From an uncultured Holosporaceae bacterium (lineage in GTDB: Bacteria; Pseudomonadota; Alphaproteobacteria; RUG11792): DNA of 18,045 bases. Position 1 is the stretch's first letter. Each line of letters starts with the position of its first letter. The notes beneath the pieces are model-generated. The model was not told the origin of the DNA. It did no database searches and was given only the letters and a program-made list of their open reading frames with translations. A program made the translations under genes and the position numbers. Below are positions 1 to 7,133 of the stretch, piece after piece. Location: assembly GCA_947285985.1 (NCBI GenBank), contig CAMYPB010000009.1, forward strand, positions 1 to 18,045, given 5' to 3'.

Positions 1-527
1 TTTTAAAATCTATAGATTCAATTATTTATGATGAAAAGGAAGGACTTTCAAGAAGGAAGATAACAGTTTCAACATCTGGAATTGTTCCCGTTATGAAGGA
101 TATCATAAAGGATCTAAAATGTAGACTTGCGATATCTTTGCACGCGCCAAACAATAAAATACGCAGTGAGATTATGCCGATAAACGATATATATGATATA
201 GATAGTCTAATTGATGTATGTCGTGAATATTGTGAGTATCATCCTTCTATGAGGATCACATTTGAATATCTTTTATTGAAGGATATAAATGATTCGAAAG
301 AATGTGCGTATGAGTTAGTTGATTTGATTAGGGGATTGAATGCGAAGGTCAATATAATACAGTTTAATTCATGGGAGGGATCGACTTTTATTCCGTCTCC
401 CAAGAAAAGAGTTTTGGATTTTGTGAAAATTTTAGAGGATTCTGGAATTGAGGCCCCAATTCGTGAGAGGAGGGGGGAGGACATTATGGCAGCCTGTGGA
501 CAATTAAAGTCTTCAAAATTATCTTGA
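1..527 (+). CDS. rlmN: 23S rRNA (adenine-2503-C2)/tRNA A37 methyltransferase RlmN, 3' part
   Basis: This is the last 174 codons of a radical-SAM enzyme that methylates C2 of A2503 in 23S rRNA and of A37 in some tRNAs. The reading frame is open from base 3, well upstream of the first ATG at 93, so the gene is cut by the window edge and the internal ATG is not a start. Visible family features are the RRKITVSTSGIVP block just before that ATG, the ISLHAPN segment, and the C-terminal RRGEDIMAACGQL motif. In known RlmN proteins the Cys of this last motif (residue 165 of the visible part) carries the transient methyl group. The CX3CX2C iron-sulfur motif lies outside the window. The protein ends soon after the motif, as in the family. 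Forty-seven bases separate it from the next gene. Identification is secure; the product is partial only because of the window edge. Confidence 0.95.
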   Translation, partial: LKSIDSIIYDEKEGLSRRKITVSTSGIVPVMKDIIKDLKCRLAISLHAPNNKIRSEIMPINDIYDIDSLIDVCREYCEYHPSMRITFEYLLLKDINDSKECAYELVDLIRGLNAKVNIIQFNSWEGSTFIPSPKKRVLDFVKILEDSGIEAPIRERRGEDIMAACGQLKSSKLS

Positions 528-574
528 TATAGTGTAAAATCCGATGTTGAAAATATTTGAGGGATGTTTTTCTT

Positions 575-1069
575 ATGATATATAATAGATTTCTCGTGGC
601 AATAATTTTATCTAGTGTTATATCTTCGAATGTATACGCGGATAATAATGATTTCAAACCAATGGATACCGATGATTATAAAGATAAGAATAAATATAAT
701 TTTGGATCAATTTTAGATAATATCGGTGGAAAGAAGAAGGTTATATCGAAGATATTGAAGTCTTCTGATGATAATGACAATAAAAATATAAAAAGAATAC
801 AATATTCCAAGGAGAAGATGAAAACTTGGGAGAAGGCTATTTCATTAGTTAAGAATTATAATATAGAGTATATGAACAAGGAGTCTGGAGAAATTCGAAC
901 AGAACCAATAAAAATTCGAGAGTTTGATTCGACGGATGTTTGCTCGTATGTGATTTATATTGTGATTGACGAGAATGGAAAGGGAAAGGTCGATATAATG
1001 TCCAAAGAAGATTCTAAGGAACGTCTCCAAAAATTTTCTGAAGAATTTACGAAAAAATTAAATAAATAG
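575..1069 (+). CDS. secreted protein of unknown function, possibly DUF3576-like
   Basis: I do not recognise this 164-residue protein with confidence. It starts with a signal peptide: Arg5, a hydrophobic run at residues 7-19, and an Ala-type cleavage site after VYA at about 22. No lipobox Cys is present. The mature part begins with a Lys/Asp/Asn-rich, low-complexity stretch (about 23-80). A more ordered domain follows (about 82-164): Trp85 with a helix, then SGEIRTE and the alternating hydrophobic strand CSYVIYIVID, and a C-terminal helix. That order (Trp-helix, G-x-I-x-T strand, hydrophobic strand, final helix) resembles alphaproteobacterial DUF3576 periplasmic proteins, but this is a pattern match only. 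A longer frame could start at TTG 557. ATG 575 is preferred because GAGGGA at 559-564 is well spaced and the signal peptide then begins properly. It sits 10 bases before ispG, so the two are probably cotranscribed. Confidence 0.75.
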   Translation: MIYNRFLVAIILSSVISSNVYADNNDFKPMDTDDYKDKNKYNFGSILDNIGGKKKVISKILKSSDDNDNKNIKRIQYSKEKMKTWEKAISLVKNYNIEYMNKESGEIRTEPIKIREFDSTDVCSYVIYIVIDENGKGKVDIMSKEDSKERLQKFSEEFTKKLNK

Positions 1070-1079
1070 TATAATTTTT

Positions 1080-2141
1080 ATGATCGAAAAAATTGATAGA
1101 AGAAAGACGAGGGTTATATCCGTTGGGAATGTTAAGATTGGAGGGGACAATCCGATTCCTGTCCAAACTATGACGAATACGAACACAGAGGATATAAAAT
1201 CGACAATTTCTCTCATAAAAAAGATTGAAGATGCGGGTTGTGATATTGTTCGAGTTTCCTGTCCAACGAGGGAATCAACGACCTCCCTCAAAGAAATAAT
1301 AAAAAATACGAATATTCCTATTATCGCGGATATACACTTCAATTATAAGAGAGCTATAGAATCGATAGAAGCTGGAGCACACTGTATTCGTATAAATCCG
1401 GGGAATATCGATCATAACGCAATGCGCGAGATAATTTTTGCATTGAGAGATCATGAAAATGTCGCGGTTAGGATTGGGATAAATTCTGGTTCTCTTGAGA
1501 GGAATATCCTTGAAAAATATGGGGAACCAAACTATTTGGCTATCGTTGAGAGTGCGGTTTTAAATGCAAGGAGACTCGAAGATTTGGGATTTCATAATTT
1601 CAAGATAAGTGTGAAATCTTCCAATGTCATATCCTCAATAAAAGCATATAGAGAATTATCGAGAATTTTAGATTATCCCCTTCATCTTGGAATAACAGAA
1701 GCAGGACCCTTATTTTCAGGGACTATAAAATCATCGATAGGAATAGGGTCTTTATTGGCCGATGGAATAGGGGATACGATAAGAGTCTCATTGTCTGATG
1801 ATCCCATCGAAGAAATAAAAGTTGGAAAACAGATATTGAAATCCTTGGGTTTACTTAAGGATAGTATCAATATGATATCCTGTCCAACATGTTCTAGAAC
1901 TATGATAGATGTCATCAATTTATCTAAAAAAATTGACGATTTGACGAGATCATTGAAGATTTCGAAGACGATTTCAATATTGGGGTGTGTTGTGAATGGA
2001 GTGGGCGAGGCCCATCAATCTGATATTGGAATATTTGGATTTAAAAAAGGTATAGCAAAAATATATAGAAATGGAACTGAGTATAAAACGTGCGAGGAAA
2101 ATGAGATTATAGATAATATCAAAGAATTATTGAAATTATGA
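1080..2141 (+). CDS. ispG: 4-hydroxy-3-methylbut-2-en-1-yl diphosphate synthase IspG (GcpE)
   Basis: IspG performs the penultimate step of the MEP isoprenoid pathway: reductive ring opening of methylerythritol cyclodiphosphate to HMBPP in the cytosol, using a 4Fe-4S cluster. The 353-residue length fits the short bacterial form (E. coli about 372). The N-terminal TIM-barrel domain is visible (VGNVKIGGDNPIPVQTMTNT, then INPGNI near residue 106). Cluster ligands are Cys268 and Cys271 in SCPTCSRT, Cys303 in LGCVVNG, and Glu310, matching E. coli Cys270, Cys273, Cys305 and Glu312 in spacing. The usual NGPGEA reads NGVGEA here, a Pro-to-Val change next to the ligand Glu. No clear Shine-Dalgarno precedes ATG 1080, which lies 10 bases after the preceding stop, so translation may be coupled. 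Its stop overlaps the truA start (ATGA). The gene implies that this reduced genome makes its own isoprenoid precursors, or once did. Confidence 0.96.
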   Translation: MIEKIDRRKTRVISVGNVKIGGDNPIPVQTMTNTNTEDIKSTISLIKKIEDAGCDIVRVSCPTRESTTSLKEIIKNTNIPIIADIHFNYKRAIESIEAGAHCIRINPGNIDHNAMREIIFALRDHENVAVRIGINSGSLERNILEKYGEPNYLAIVESAVLNARRLEDLGFHNFKISVKSSNVISSIKAYRELSRILDYPLHLGITEAGPLFSGTIKSSIGIGSLLADGIGDTIRVSLSDDPIEEIKVGKQILKSLGLLKDSINMISCPTCSRTMIDVINLSKKIDDLTRSLKISKTISILGCVVNGVGEAHQSDIGIFGFKKGIAKIYRNGTEYKTCEENEIIDNIKELLKL

Positions 2142-2896
2142 AAATAAAATTAAATATAGAATACGATGGTACAAAATTTTTTGGATGGCAAAAACAAGAG
2201 GGTTTTATATCAGTTCAAGAGACCATAGAAAATGCCCTATCAAATATATTTCGAGATGAAGAGATAATTTTGTTTGGAGCAGGACGTACGGATACGGGAG
2301 TCCACGCAATAAATCAGGTCGCACATTTCGAAATATTATCCCCAAAATATATAGAAAAATGGGAATATAATTGTAATAAACTTCCTCTCGCCATAAATTT
2401 TTATATGCACGATACAGGGTGTGTTGTGAAAAAATCTGAAGTTGTCGATGACGATTTTCACGCTCGTTTCTCAGCGAGACAAAGACATTATGAGTATATC
2501 ATATATAATTCTTATATAAATTCTCCGATATACAAAAATAGAGTGTGGCACGTCCCTCAAAAACTCGATATAGAAAAAATGAGGGAGGCCTCAAAATATC
2601 TCATTGGAACTCACAATCTTGAATCTTTTAGATCGTCAGAATGTCAGGCCAAAAATCCAATAAGAACAATCGATTTTATTGAAATTATACAAAAAAATGA
2701 AATGATTTTTATAGAAATTGGAGCAAAATCTTTTCTTCACAATCAAGTTCGTATAACAACGGGGACATTGAAACAGGTTGGTATTCATAAAATGCAACCA
2801 GAATATATAAAATTTTTGATAGATCAAAAAGATAGAAAACTCTCGGGTCCAACAGCCCCTCCATACGGTCTATACTTTAAAAATGTTATTTATTAA
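2138..2896 (+). CDS. truA: tRNA pseudouridine(38-40) synthase TruA
   Basis: TruA converts uridines 38-40 of the tRNA anticodon arm to pseudouridine. The 252 residues match the usual bacterial size. The N-terminal strand IEYDGTKFFGWQ is typical, and the catalytic motif GAGRTDTGVHA places the nucleophilic Asp at residue 52 (E. coli Asp60). Further conserved blocks are FHARFSARQRHYEY and, near the C terminus, FLHNQVR with the following TGTL. The start ATG overlaps the ispG stop in an ATGA arrangement, which suggests translational coupling. Pairing with ispG looks like chance operon packing in a compact genome rather than a functional link. No GC-containing terminator follows the gene. Confidence 0.96.
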   Translation: MKIKLNIEYDGTKFFGWQKQEGFISVQETIENALSNIFRDEEIILFGAGRTDTGVHAINQVAHFEILSPKYIEKWEYNCNKLPLAINFYMHDTGCVVKKSEVVDDDFHARFSARQRHYEYIIYNSYINSPIYKNRVWHVPQKLDIEKMREASKYLIGTHNLESFRSSECQAKNPIRTIDFIEIIQKNEMIFIEIGAKSFLHNQVRITTGTLKQVGIHKMQPEYIKFLIDQKDRKLSGPTAPPYGLYFKNVIY

Positions 2897-2900
2897 CTAT

Positions 2901-2929
2901 TTTTTAATATAATTGTGATACAATATAAT
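2901..2929 (+). promoter_or_regulatory. weak candidate sigma-70-type promoter for the Asn/Gln-rich secreted protein
   Basis: A perfect -10 box TATAAT lies at 2924-2929, 44 bases before the next start codon. The best -35 at 17-base spacing is TTTTTA (2901-2906), a poor match. In a region this AT-rich, a TATAAT alone is weak evidence, but the position between truA and a gene with a strong ribosome binding site is sensible. Confidence 0.35.
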
Positions 2930-2973
2930 CTAAAGATAGTATTTATAAAATATTATTTGTTGGGAGGATTTTT

Positions 2974-3393
2974 ATGAATATGAGATTTTTATGGATATTG
3001 TTATTTTTCGTTGCTGTGGATCATTCATATGGATTTTCGAATAGATTTCAAGGGATGACGAACAATGCGCAATCCGGAAGTCAGGATATTGCGGATACGA
3101 TCGCGAATCTTGGGGATAAAATTGGGAAGATTTTCAACTCCTTTGGGAAGGCGTCGAATTCTATAGGAACAAATTTAAATAAAACAATAACAAATGTTTC
3201 AAATAATGCGGCTGAAATTCAAAATACAACGCAGAATGCATCGAATATTGCGAAACAAAATATAAATCAAACACAACAGAATATCAATAATGTTAAGACA
3301 AATTACAATAATTCATCGAATGGAATAATAAATAGACCGAACATAAGTGTGAACTACAACAATCCTCCGCGAGTTATTCGTCGACAGAGATGA
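2974..3393 (+). CDS. secreted Asn/Gln-rich coiled-coil protein, function unknown
   Basis: I recognise no family for this 139-residue protein. Residues 1-20 form a signal peptide (hydrophobic run at 5-15, cleavage probably after SYG). The mature protein has very little sequence complexity: Asn, Gln, Ser, Thr and Ala dominate and no Cys occurs. From about 39 to 110 it looks like one long amphipathic helix. In its second half small or hydrophobic residues fall at 72, 75, 79, 82, 86, 89, 93, 97, 100, 104 and 107, an almost perfect 3-4 heptad pattern with one stutter at 93-97. The tail (about 111-139) is Asn/Pro-rich and ends in a basic RVIRRQR. GGGAGGA at 2962-2968 is an excellent Shine-Dalgarno five bases before ATG 2974, which points to good expression. 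It stands alone between truA and pfkA. Possible roles include a surface or periplasmic structural protein or a secreted host-directed protein; the sequence does not decide. Confidence 0.8.
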   Translation: MNMRFLWILLFFVAVDHSYGFSNRFQGMTNNAQSGSQDIADTIANLGDKIGKIFNSFGKASNSIGTNLNKTITNVSNNAAEIQNTTQNASNIAKQNINQTQQNINNVKTNYNNSSNGIINRPNISVNYNNPPRVIRRQR

Positions 3394-3423
3394 TTTCCAT
3401 ATATAAAATTTGAGGATGTCCCA

Positions 3424-3459
3424 AAAATGTTATAAACATAATGCGATTAAAATGTTATA
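3424..3459 (+). repeat. 11-base direct repeat upstream of pfkA
   Basis: AAAATGTTATA occurs at 3424-3434 and again at 3449-3459, 25 bases apart start to start. Each copy holds the extended -10 form TG-N-TATA (TGTTATAAA in the first, TGTTATACT in the second). The copies may therefore be two tandem promoter cores or a pair of regulator sites. Chance is possible at this base composition. Confidence 0.5.
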
Positions 3460-3461
3460 CT
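3433..3461 (+). promoter_or_regulatory. candidate pfkA promoter with extended -10
   Basis: The -10 TATACT (3456-3461) is preceded by TG plus one base, the extended -10 arrangement. A -35 candidate TAAACA (3433-3438; four of six consensus bases) lies 17 bases upstream. The start codon of pfkA is 47 bases downstream of the -10, leaving a short leader without an obvious Shine-Dalgarno. Confidence 0.5.
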
Positions 3462-3508
3462 ATCTGCATCGAATAGCTTATATGTATAATTATTAACGTA
3501 ATTTTAAG

Positions 3509-4606
3509 ATGAATCAAAAACGAATTGGAATATTGACGAGTGGGGGAGATTGTTCAGGTTTGAATTCTATCATAAGGTCTGCCTTCATAAGGGCTAATGA
3601 TCTAGGATATGAATTTATAGGATTTAAGCGCGGAATATATGGGATAATCTCGAGGCCACTCGATTATGTCGTTTTGGATTCAAAAACATGTGATGAATTT
3701 ATGTTGACTCGTTCGGGGAGTATTCTATATTCCAACACGAGAATGTTGAAGCAACAAAATGGAGAGAAAACTCCTATAGAAGTTTTCTCAAATCTTCTAA
3801 TTGAAGGATACAAAAGTCTTGATTTGGATGGACTTATTTATGTTGGGGGAGATGGAAGTATGAGTATGATGAATCGTCTTCTAAATGACCACAACAATGA
3901 GATAAATTTGATAGCTATTCCAAAGACTATTGATAACGATGTCTCTCATACGGATTTTTCTGTTGGGTTTCACACATCCGTTGAAGTTGTCTCAAATGCG
4001 ATAGATGATATACGTTCAACAGCTATGAGTCATGAGAGAGTCATGATTGTTGAAGTTATGGGACGAGATGCGGGATATATCGCGATGTATGCGGGAGTTG
4101 CGTCTGGAGCCGATATAATTCTTGTTCCTGAGTTTAAATATGATATGGATAGGATTATATCGAAGGTCAAAGAATGTTATGAATCGTCGAAAAACCATTG
4201 TATTATCGTTGTTTCTGAGGCTGTTGAAGCGCCCGACTTCAAACATGAAAATATCGTTATAGACGCGGAAGTTCAATTCTCAAAGAAACATTATATGGGG
4301 ATTGGAGAACATCTGTGTTCCATACTGAAAGAAAAAGGATTCGATACGAGATCCACGAAATTGGGGCATATACAACGTGGAGGAAAAACTTCGATTATGG
4401 ATCGTGTTATAGGATCAGCCTTTGGATTTGAAGCTGTGAACCTCATAGATCAAGGAAAAACAGGATTTATGATGTCATATAAGCATGGAAAAATCGAGAG
4501 TACACCCCTCCAAGAAGTCAGTTTGAATGTCAATCAAAAACTCTCTTGTTGTGATATTTGTGTTCAGATCGCGAAAAATACAGGGATTTATATTGGTGAT
4601 ATCTGA
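3509..4606 (+). CDS. pfkA: 6-phosphofructokinase, probably ATP-dependent
   Basis: This enzyme phosphorylates fructose 6-phosphate to fructose 1,6-bisphosphate, the committed step of glycolysis. At 365 residues it is longer than E. coli PfkA (320). Conserved blocks, in order, are TSGGDCSGLN (10-19), the nucleotide loop GGDGS (113-117), the catalytic segment PKTIDND (138-144, catalytic Asp142), the substrate block MGRDAGYIA, and LGHIQRGG near residue 290. The residue pair that separates cofactor classes is mixed: Gly116 is the ATP-type residue (E. coli Gly104), while Lys139 is the residue usual in PPi-type and trypanosomal enzymes (Gly124 in E. coli). Enzymes with this Gly/Lys pair, as in trypanosomes, use ATP, so ATP is inferred. 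PFK is uncommon in Alphaproteobacteria, many of which use the Entner-Doudoroff route. The start has only a weak ribosome binding site. Confidence 0.93.
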   Translation: MNQKRIGILTSGGDCSGLNSIIRSAFIRANDLGYEFIGFKRGIYGIISRPLDYVVLDSKTCDEFMLTRSGSILYSNTRMLKQQNGEKTPIEVFSNLLIEGYKSLDLDGLIYVGGDGSMSMMNRLLNDHNNEINLIAIPKTIDNDVSHTDFSVGFHTSVEVVSNAIDDIRSTAMSHERVMIVEVMGRDAGYIAMYAGVASGADIILVPEFKYDMDRIISKVKECYESSKNHCIIVVSEAVEAPDFKHENIVIDAEVQFSKKHYMGIGEHLCSILKEKGFDTRSTKLGHIQRGGKTSIMDRVIGSAFGFEAVNLIDQGKTGFMMSYKHGKIESTPLQEVSLNVNQKLSCCDICVQIAKNTGIYIGDI

Positions 4607-4619
4607 TTGTCGAAAATTT

Positions 4620-5147
4620 ATGCTAAATATATTTAAAATGCTAAGCATATTGTTTAGTATTTTAATATTTTTTTATGGAAATACATTTATATTTCCATTG
4701 TATTCGAAGAATGTCATAGAGAGTTATGTTTGTAAGCCGTATTATGTGTGCATCAAGTCGTCGAATGCGAATGTTCGTGTTGGTCCTGGAGAGAAATACA
4801 AAATTGTTGCGACTTTTAATACGAAGTTTATACCTGTTGTTATAAATGCGAGATATGGTCATTGGAGACGTATAAAGGACCCTGATGGATTGGGGGGTTG
4901 GGTCCACAAGAATTTTTTGTCATCGAAGAAGAGATTTGTTATTTCTAGGGTTGAGTTGTCTCATATTTATGAAAGTCCAGATTCAAACTCTAAAATAATT
5001 GTGGATTTGAAGAAGAATGTTGTTATGCATTTAGTTTCTGTGAAAGATGGTTGGTGTCGAGTAGAATTCGAAAGCCATAAAAAAAAGTATAAGGGATGGA
5101 TAGAGATGACTTCTGTTTTTGGAGTTGATAGGAAAGAGAATTGGTAG
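4620..5147 (+). CDS. exported SH3-domain protein (DUF1058/SH3_4 type)
   Basis: This 175-residue protein has a hydrophobic N-terminal segment (about 8-27) that acts as a signal peptide or anchor, then two SH3-like modules. The first (about 43-100) has the hallmark NVRVGPGEKY, then GHWRRIKDPDGLGGWVHKNFLS, which closely follows the alphaproteobacterial DUF1058 SH3 family. The second (about 112-165) is more divergent but keeps the GWCRVEF and KGWIE strands. Bacterial SH3 domains of this kind usually act in the periplasm, often near peptidoglycan, but the family's exact role is not established. The frame stays open back to an ATG at 4527 inside pfkA. I chose ATG 4620 because the signal peptide starts there and it lies 13 bases after the pfkA stop; ATG 4638 is another option. 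The gene is probably cotranscribed with pfkA. Confidence 0.88.
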   Translation: MLNIFKMLSILFSILIFFYGNTFIFPLYSKNVIESYVCKPYYVCIKSSNANVRVGPGEKYKIVATFNTKFIPVVINARYGHWRRIKDPDGLGGWVHKNFLSSKKRFVISRVELSHIYESPDSNSKIIVDLKKNVVMHLVSVKDGWCRVEFESHKKKYKGWIEMTSVFGVDRKENW

Positions 5148-5216
5148 GAATATATTAATTTTTTATTATTATCCATTTTTTTATTATTGTTATTTTTTTT
5201 GTATAGGAGAAAAGAT
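5148..5216 (+). promoter_or_regulatory. T-rich leader and strong ribosome binding site of the RNase J gene
   Basis: The 69 bases between the SH3 gene and the RNase J gene are almost entirely T and A, with TTATTATT-like repeats and T runs of up to eight. AGGAGA at 5205-5210, six bases before ATG 5217, is a strong Shine-Dalgarno and decides the start over the in-frame TTG at 5187. No convincing promoter or stem-loop is visible. Confidence 0.6.
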
Positions 5217-6881
5217 ATGTTAGCGAAGAAAGACGAAGTTTTAATATTACCCCTTGGTGGACTTGAGCAGATTGGTGCGAATTCCACGATGATAGGGCAC
5301 GATAATGAATGGATTATTGTTGATCTTGGGATTGCTTTTTATGATAAGTATGGGATAGATGTTTTAACTCCTGATATTTCATTTTCAATAAAAATGAAGA
5401 GTCATATAAAGGGAATTTTTATAACTCATGCTCATGAAGATCATATAGGGGCCATTCCATATTTATGGGAGAAGTTGAGATGTCCTATATACGTAACAGA
5501 GTTTCCTGCTGCCGTTTTACGTCAGAAACTTGAATCTTATGAATGGAAGGACGAGGTTCAAATTCGTGTTGTGAAGACGAATGAAAGATTTAATGTTGGA
5601 AAGTTTGAGATGGAGTTTATCCCACTTGCACACTCTATTTTGGGGGCATGTGGAATATACATAAAAACTCCGGCTGGAAATATTTTTCATACTGGAGATT
5701 GGAAGATTGACGAGACTCCTCTTATTGGAGATAAGATCGATGAGGAGAAGATGATGTCGATTGGAAGGGAAGGGGTTGATTGTCTACTTTGTGATTCGAC
5801 AAACGTTCTCTCAAATGAGGATGTGAGATCTGAGATGGATGTCAGAAATACTATGATTGAATTATTTGAGAGATATAAAGACAATCGCATAACTGTGACG
5901 TGTTTTGCATCGAATCTCGCACGTATTGAAACTTTGTTGGATGTCGCGAAAAATGCGGGACGAAAAGTTGCGGTTATCGGGAGATCAATGCATAGGATGA
6001 TAGAGGCCGTTTCTAAGACAAAATATTTTACAGAGAAAATGAAATCTTCTCTTGGAGTTATTATTGATGAAGTTGAAGCTATGAGTATGCCTTTGAATCA
6101 GGTTATGTTTTTGTGTACGGGATCTCAGGGAGAAACGAGGTCCGCGTTGAATCGTATTGCAAGGGGAGACAACAAAGCAATAAAACTCGGGAAAAATGAT
6201 GTCGTTCTATTTTCTTCGAAAGTTATTCCTGGAAATGAGTTGTGTATTAGAGAACTTCAAAATATGCTTGTTCATAAAGGGATAGAAATCGTCACAAAAG
6301 AAACAGAGAATTCAATCCATGTTTCAGGTCACCCTAACAAAAAAGCATTGAAAAAAATGTATGAGTGGACTACTCCAAAGACATGTATGCCAATTCATGG
6401 AGATGCTTGCATGTTGCATGCTCATGAAAAATTTCTCCATGAGAATAATATAAAAGAAACGATTATTGCGAATTCTGGGGATATTATATCCTTGAAGAAC
6501 AGGAAATTATCGAAGGTTCAGAGTATAGATATTGAATTTAACGCGATCGATGGGAATGATATAGTCCCTGTGAATTCCAATATTATCAAGGAAAGGGCGA
6601 ATATGTTGTATTCAGGACATATTAGTGTGAGCTTCCTCTTGACTTCAAATAATCGTATCCATGGAAATCCAGATATATCATTGCAAGGTATATACGTCAA
6701 AAATAACGAAATATCGAAGAAAATCAATACACATATATATCAGATAATAAAAAATACTCTACAAACTCAAAATGATGATAAAGAGAAAATGAAGGAAATA
6801 ATTTCAAACGATATCAAAAAATTGATGATCAGATTCTTCAATAAAAAACCTGTCGTTTCTTTGCATTGTCATAAAATATAA
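5217..6881 (+). CDS. rnj: ribonuclease J
   Basis: RNase J is a metallo-beta-lactamase/beta-CASP ribonuclease with 5'-to-3' exonuclease and endonuclease activity in mRNA decay and rRNA maturation. The 554 residues are full length for the family. The beta-lactamase part shows the zinc motif THAHEDHIG (His71, His73, Asp75, His76), His139 in LAHSILGACG, and Asp161 in FHTGDWKID. The beta-CASP part includes CDSTN (191-195), HVSGH (His368 and His372) and a last metal-ligand His394 in PIHGD. The C-terminal domain beyond about residue 440 is divergent, as usual. The upstream TTG at 5187 would add ten residues, but ATG 5217 has the better ribosome binding site. Alphaproteobacteria typically carry a single RNase J beside RNase E. 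A hairpin terminator follows the gene. Confidence 0.95.
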   Translation: MLAKKDEVLILPLGGLEQIGANSTMIGHDNEWIIVDLGIAFYDKYGIDVLTPDISFSIKMKSHIKGIFITHAHEDHIGAIPYLWEKLRCPIYVTEFPAAVLRQKLESYEWKDEVQIRVVKTNERFNVGKFEMEFIPLAHSILGACGIYIKTPAGNIFHTGDWKIDETPLIGDKIDEEKMMSIGREGVDCLLCDSTNVLSNEDVRSEMDVRNTMIELFERYKDNRITVTCFASNLARIETLLDVAKNAGRKVAVIGRSMHRMIEAVSKTKYFTEKMKSSLGVIIDEVEAMSMPLNQVMFLCTGSQGETRSALNRIARGDNKAIKLGKNDVVLFSSKVIPGNELCIRELQNMLVHKGIEIVTKETENSIHVSGHPNKKALKKMYEWTTPKTCMPIHGDACMLHAHEKFLHENNIKETIIANSGDIISLKNRKLSKVQSIDIEFNAIDGNDIVPVNSNIIKERANMLYSGHISVSFLLTSNNRIHGNPDISLQGIYVKNNEISKKINTHIYQIIKNTLQTQNDDKEKMKEIISNDIKKLMIRFFNKKPVVSLHCHKI

Positions 6882-6908
6882 TAAAAAATTTTGATAATTT
6901 TATTTAAA

Positions 6909-6950
6909 AAGCTGCACATCTGGACAAAAAAAGATTTGCGGCTTATTTTG
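6909..6950 (+). terminator. rho-independent terminator after the RNase J gene
   Basis: The arms AAGCTGCACATCT (6909-6921) and AGATTTGCGGCTT (6932-6944) pair as 8 + 4 base pairs. There is one G-U pair and one C/T mismatch. The loop is a 10-base A-rich sequence, and ATTTTGTT follows. The hairpin lies 27 bases after the stop codon. The T tract is broken by a G, so termination may be partial. Confidence 0.65.
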
Positions 6951-6965
6951 TTCAAATACAATGAA

Positions 6966-7012
6966 AATTTGCATAAAATGAATTTTTAGTTTTCATGAAA
7001 TTTTAGCAAATT
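6966..7012. repeat. AT-rich imperfect inverted repeat
   Basis: AATTTGC (6966-6972) plus TAAAAT (6974-6979) can pair with ATTTTA (7000-7005) plus GCAAATT (7006-7012). This gives 13 base pairs with one bulged A and a 20-base loop. Only two pairs of the stem are G-C, so a stable RNA fold is doubtful. It might instead be a protein-binding site, or chance. Confidence 0.35.
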
Positions 7013-7124
7013 GTTTGATATAAAAAATCCAAAATGTTTATTTTTGATGTGGAAATTTTTGTTTATGATTGGAAAAAAATTGATTTATTTTTGTGTACGA
7101 AATGTCAGATTTTTTAGGGAAGTG

Positions 7125-7133
7125 TGTTATAAT
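7125..7133 (+). promoter_or_regulatory. candidate gatAB promoter (extended -10)
   Basis: TGTTATAAT is a perfect -10 hexamer (7128-7133) with the extended TG-N motif. No good -35 is seen at 16-18 bases upstream, which an extended -10 can tolerate. It is 62 bases before the gatA start and is the first convincing promoter after the RNase J terminator. Confidence 0.55.

Noticed and set aside
2891..2909. TATTAA/TTAATA inverted repeat after truA as a terminator.
   Set aside because: Six A-T pairs with no G-C pair would not form a stable hairpin, and it includes the truA stop codon.
3416..3496. Short frame of 26 codons starting at ATG 3416 with GAGG just upstream, between the Asn/Gln-rich gene and pfkA.
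   Set aside because: The GAGG abuts the ATG, so spacing is wrong. The frame crosses the pfkA promoter elements and its product has no recognisable character.
4527..4619. Longer N terminus for the SH3 protein starting inside pfkA.
   Set aside because: It would overlap pfkA by 80 bases and place about 31 residues before a normal signal peptide; ATG 4620 fits better.
5187..5216. TTG start for RNase J ten codons upstream.
   Set aside because: It lies in the T-rich leader without a ribosome binding site, whereas ATG 5217 has AGGAGA at ideal spacing.
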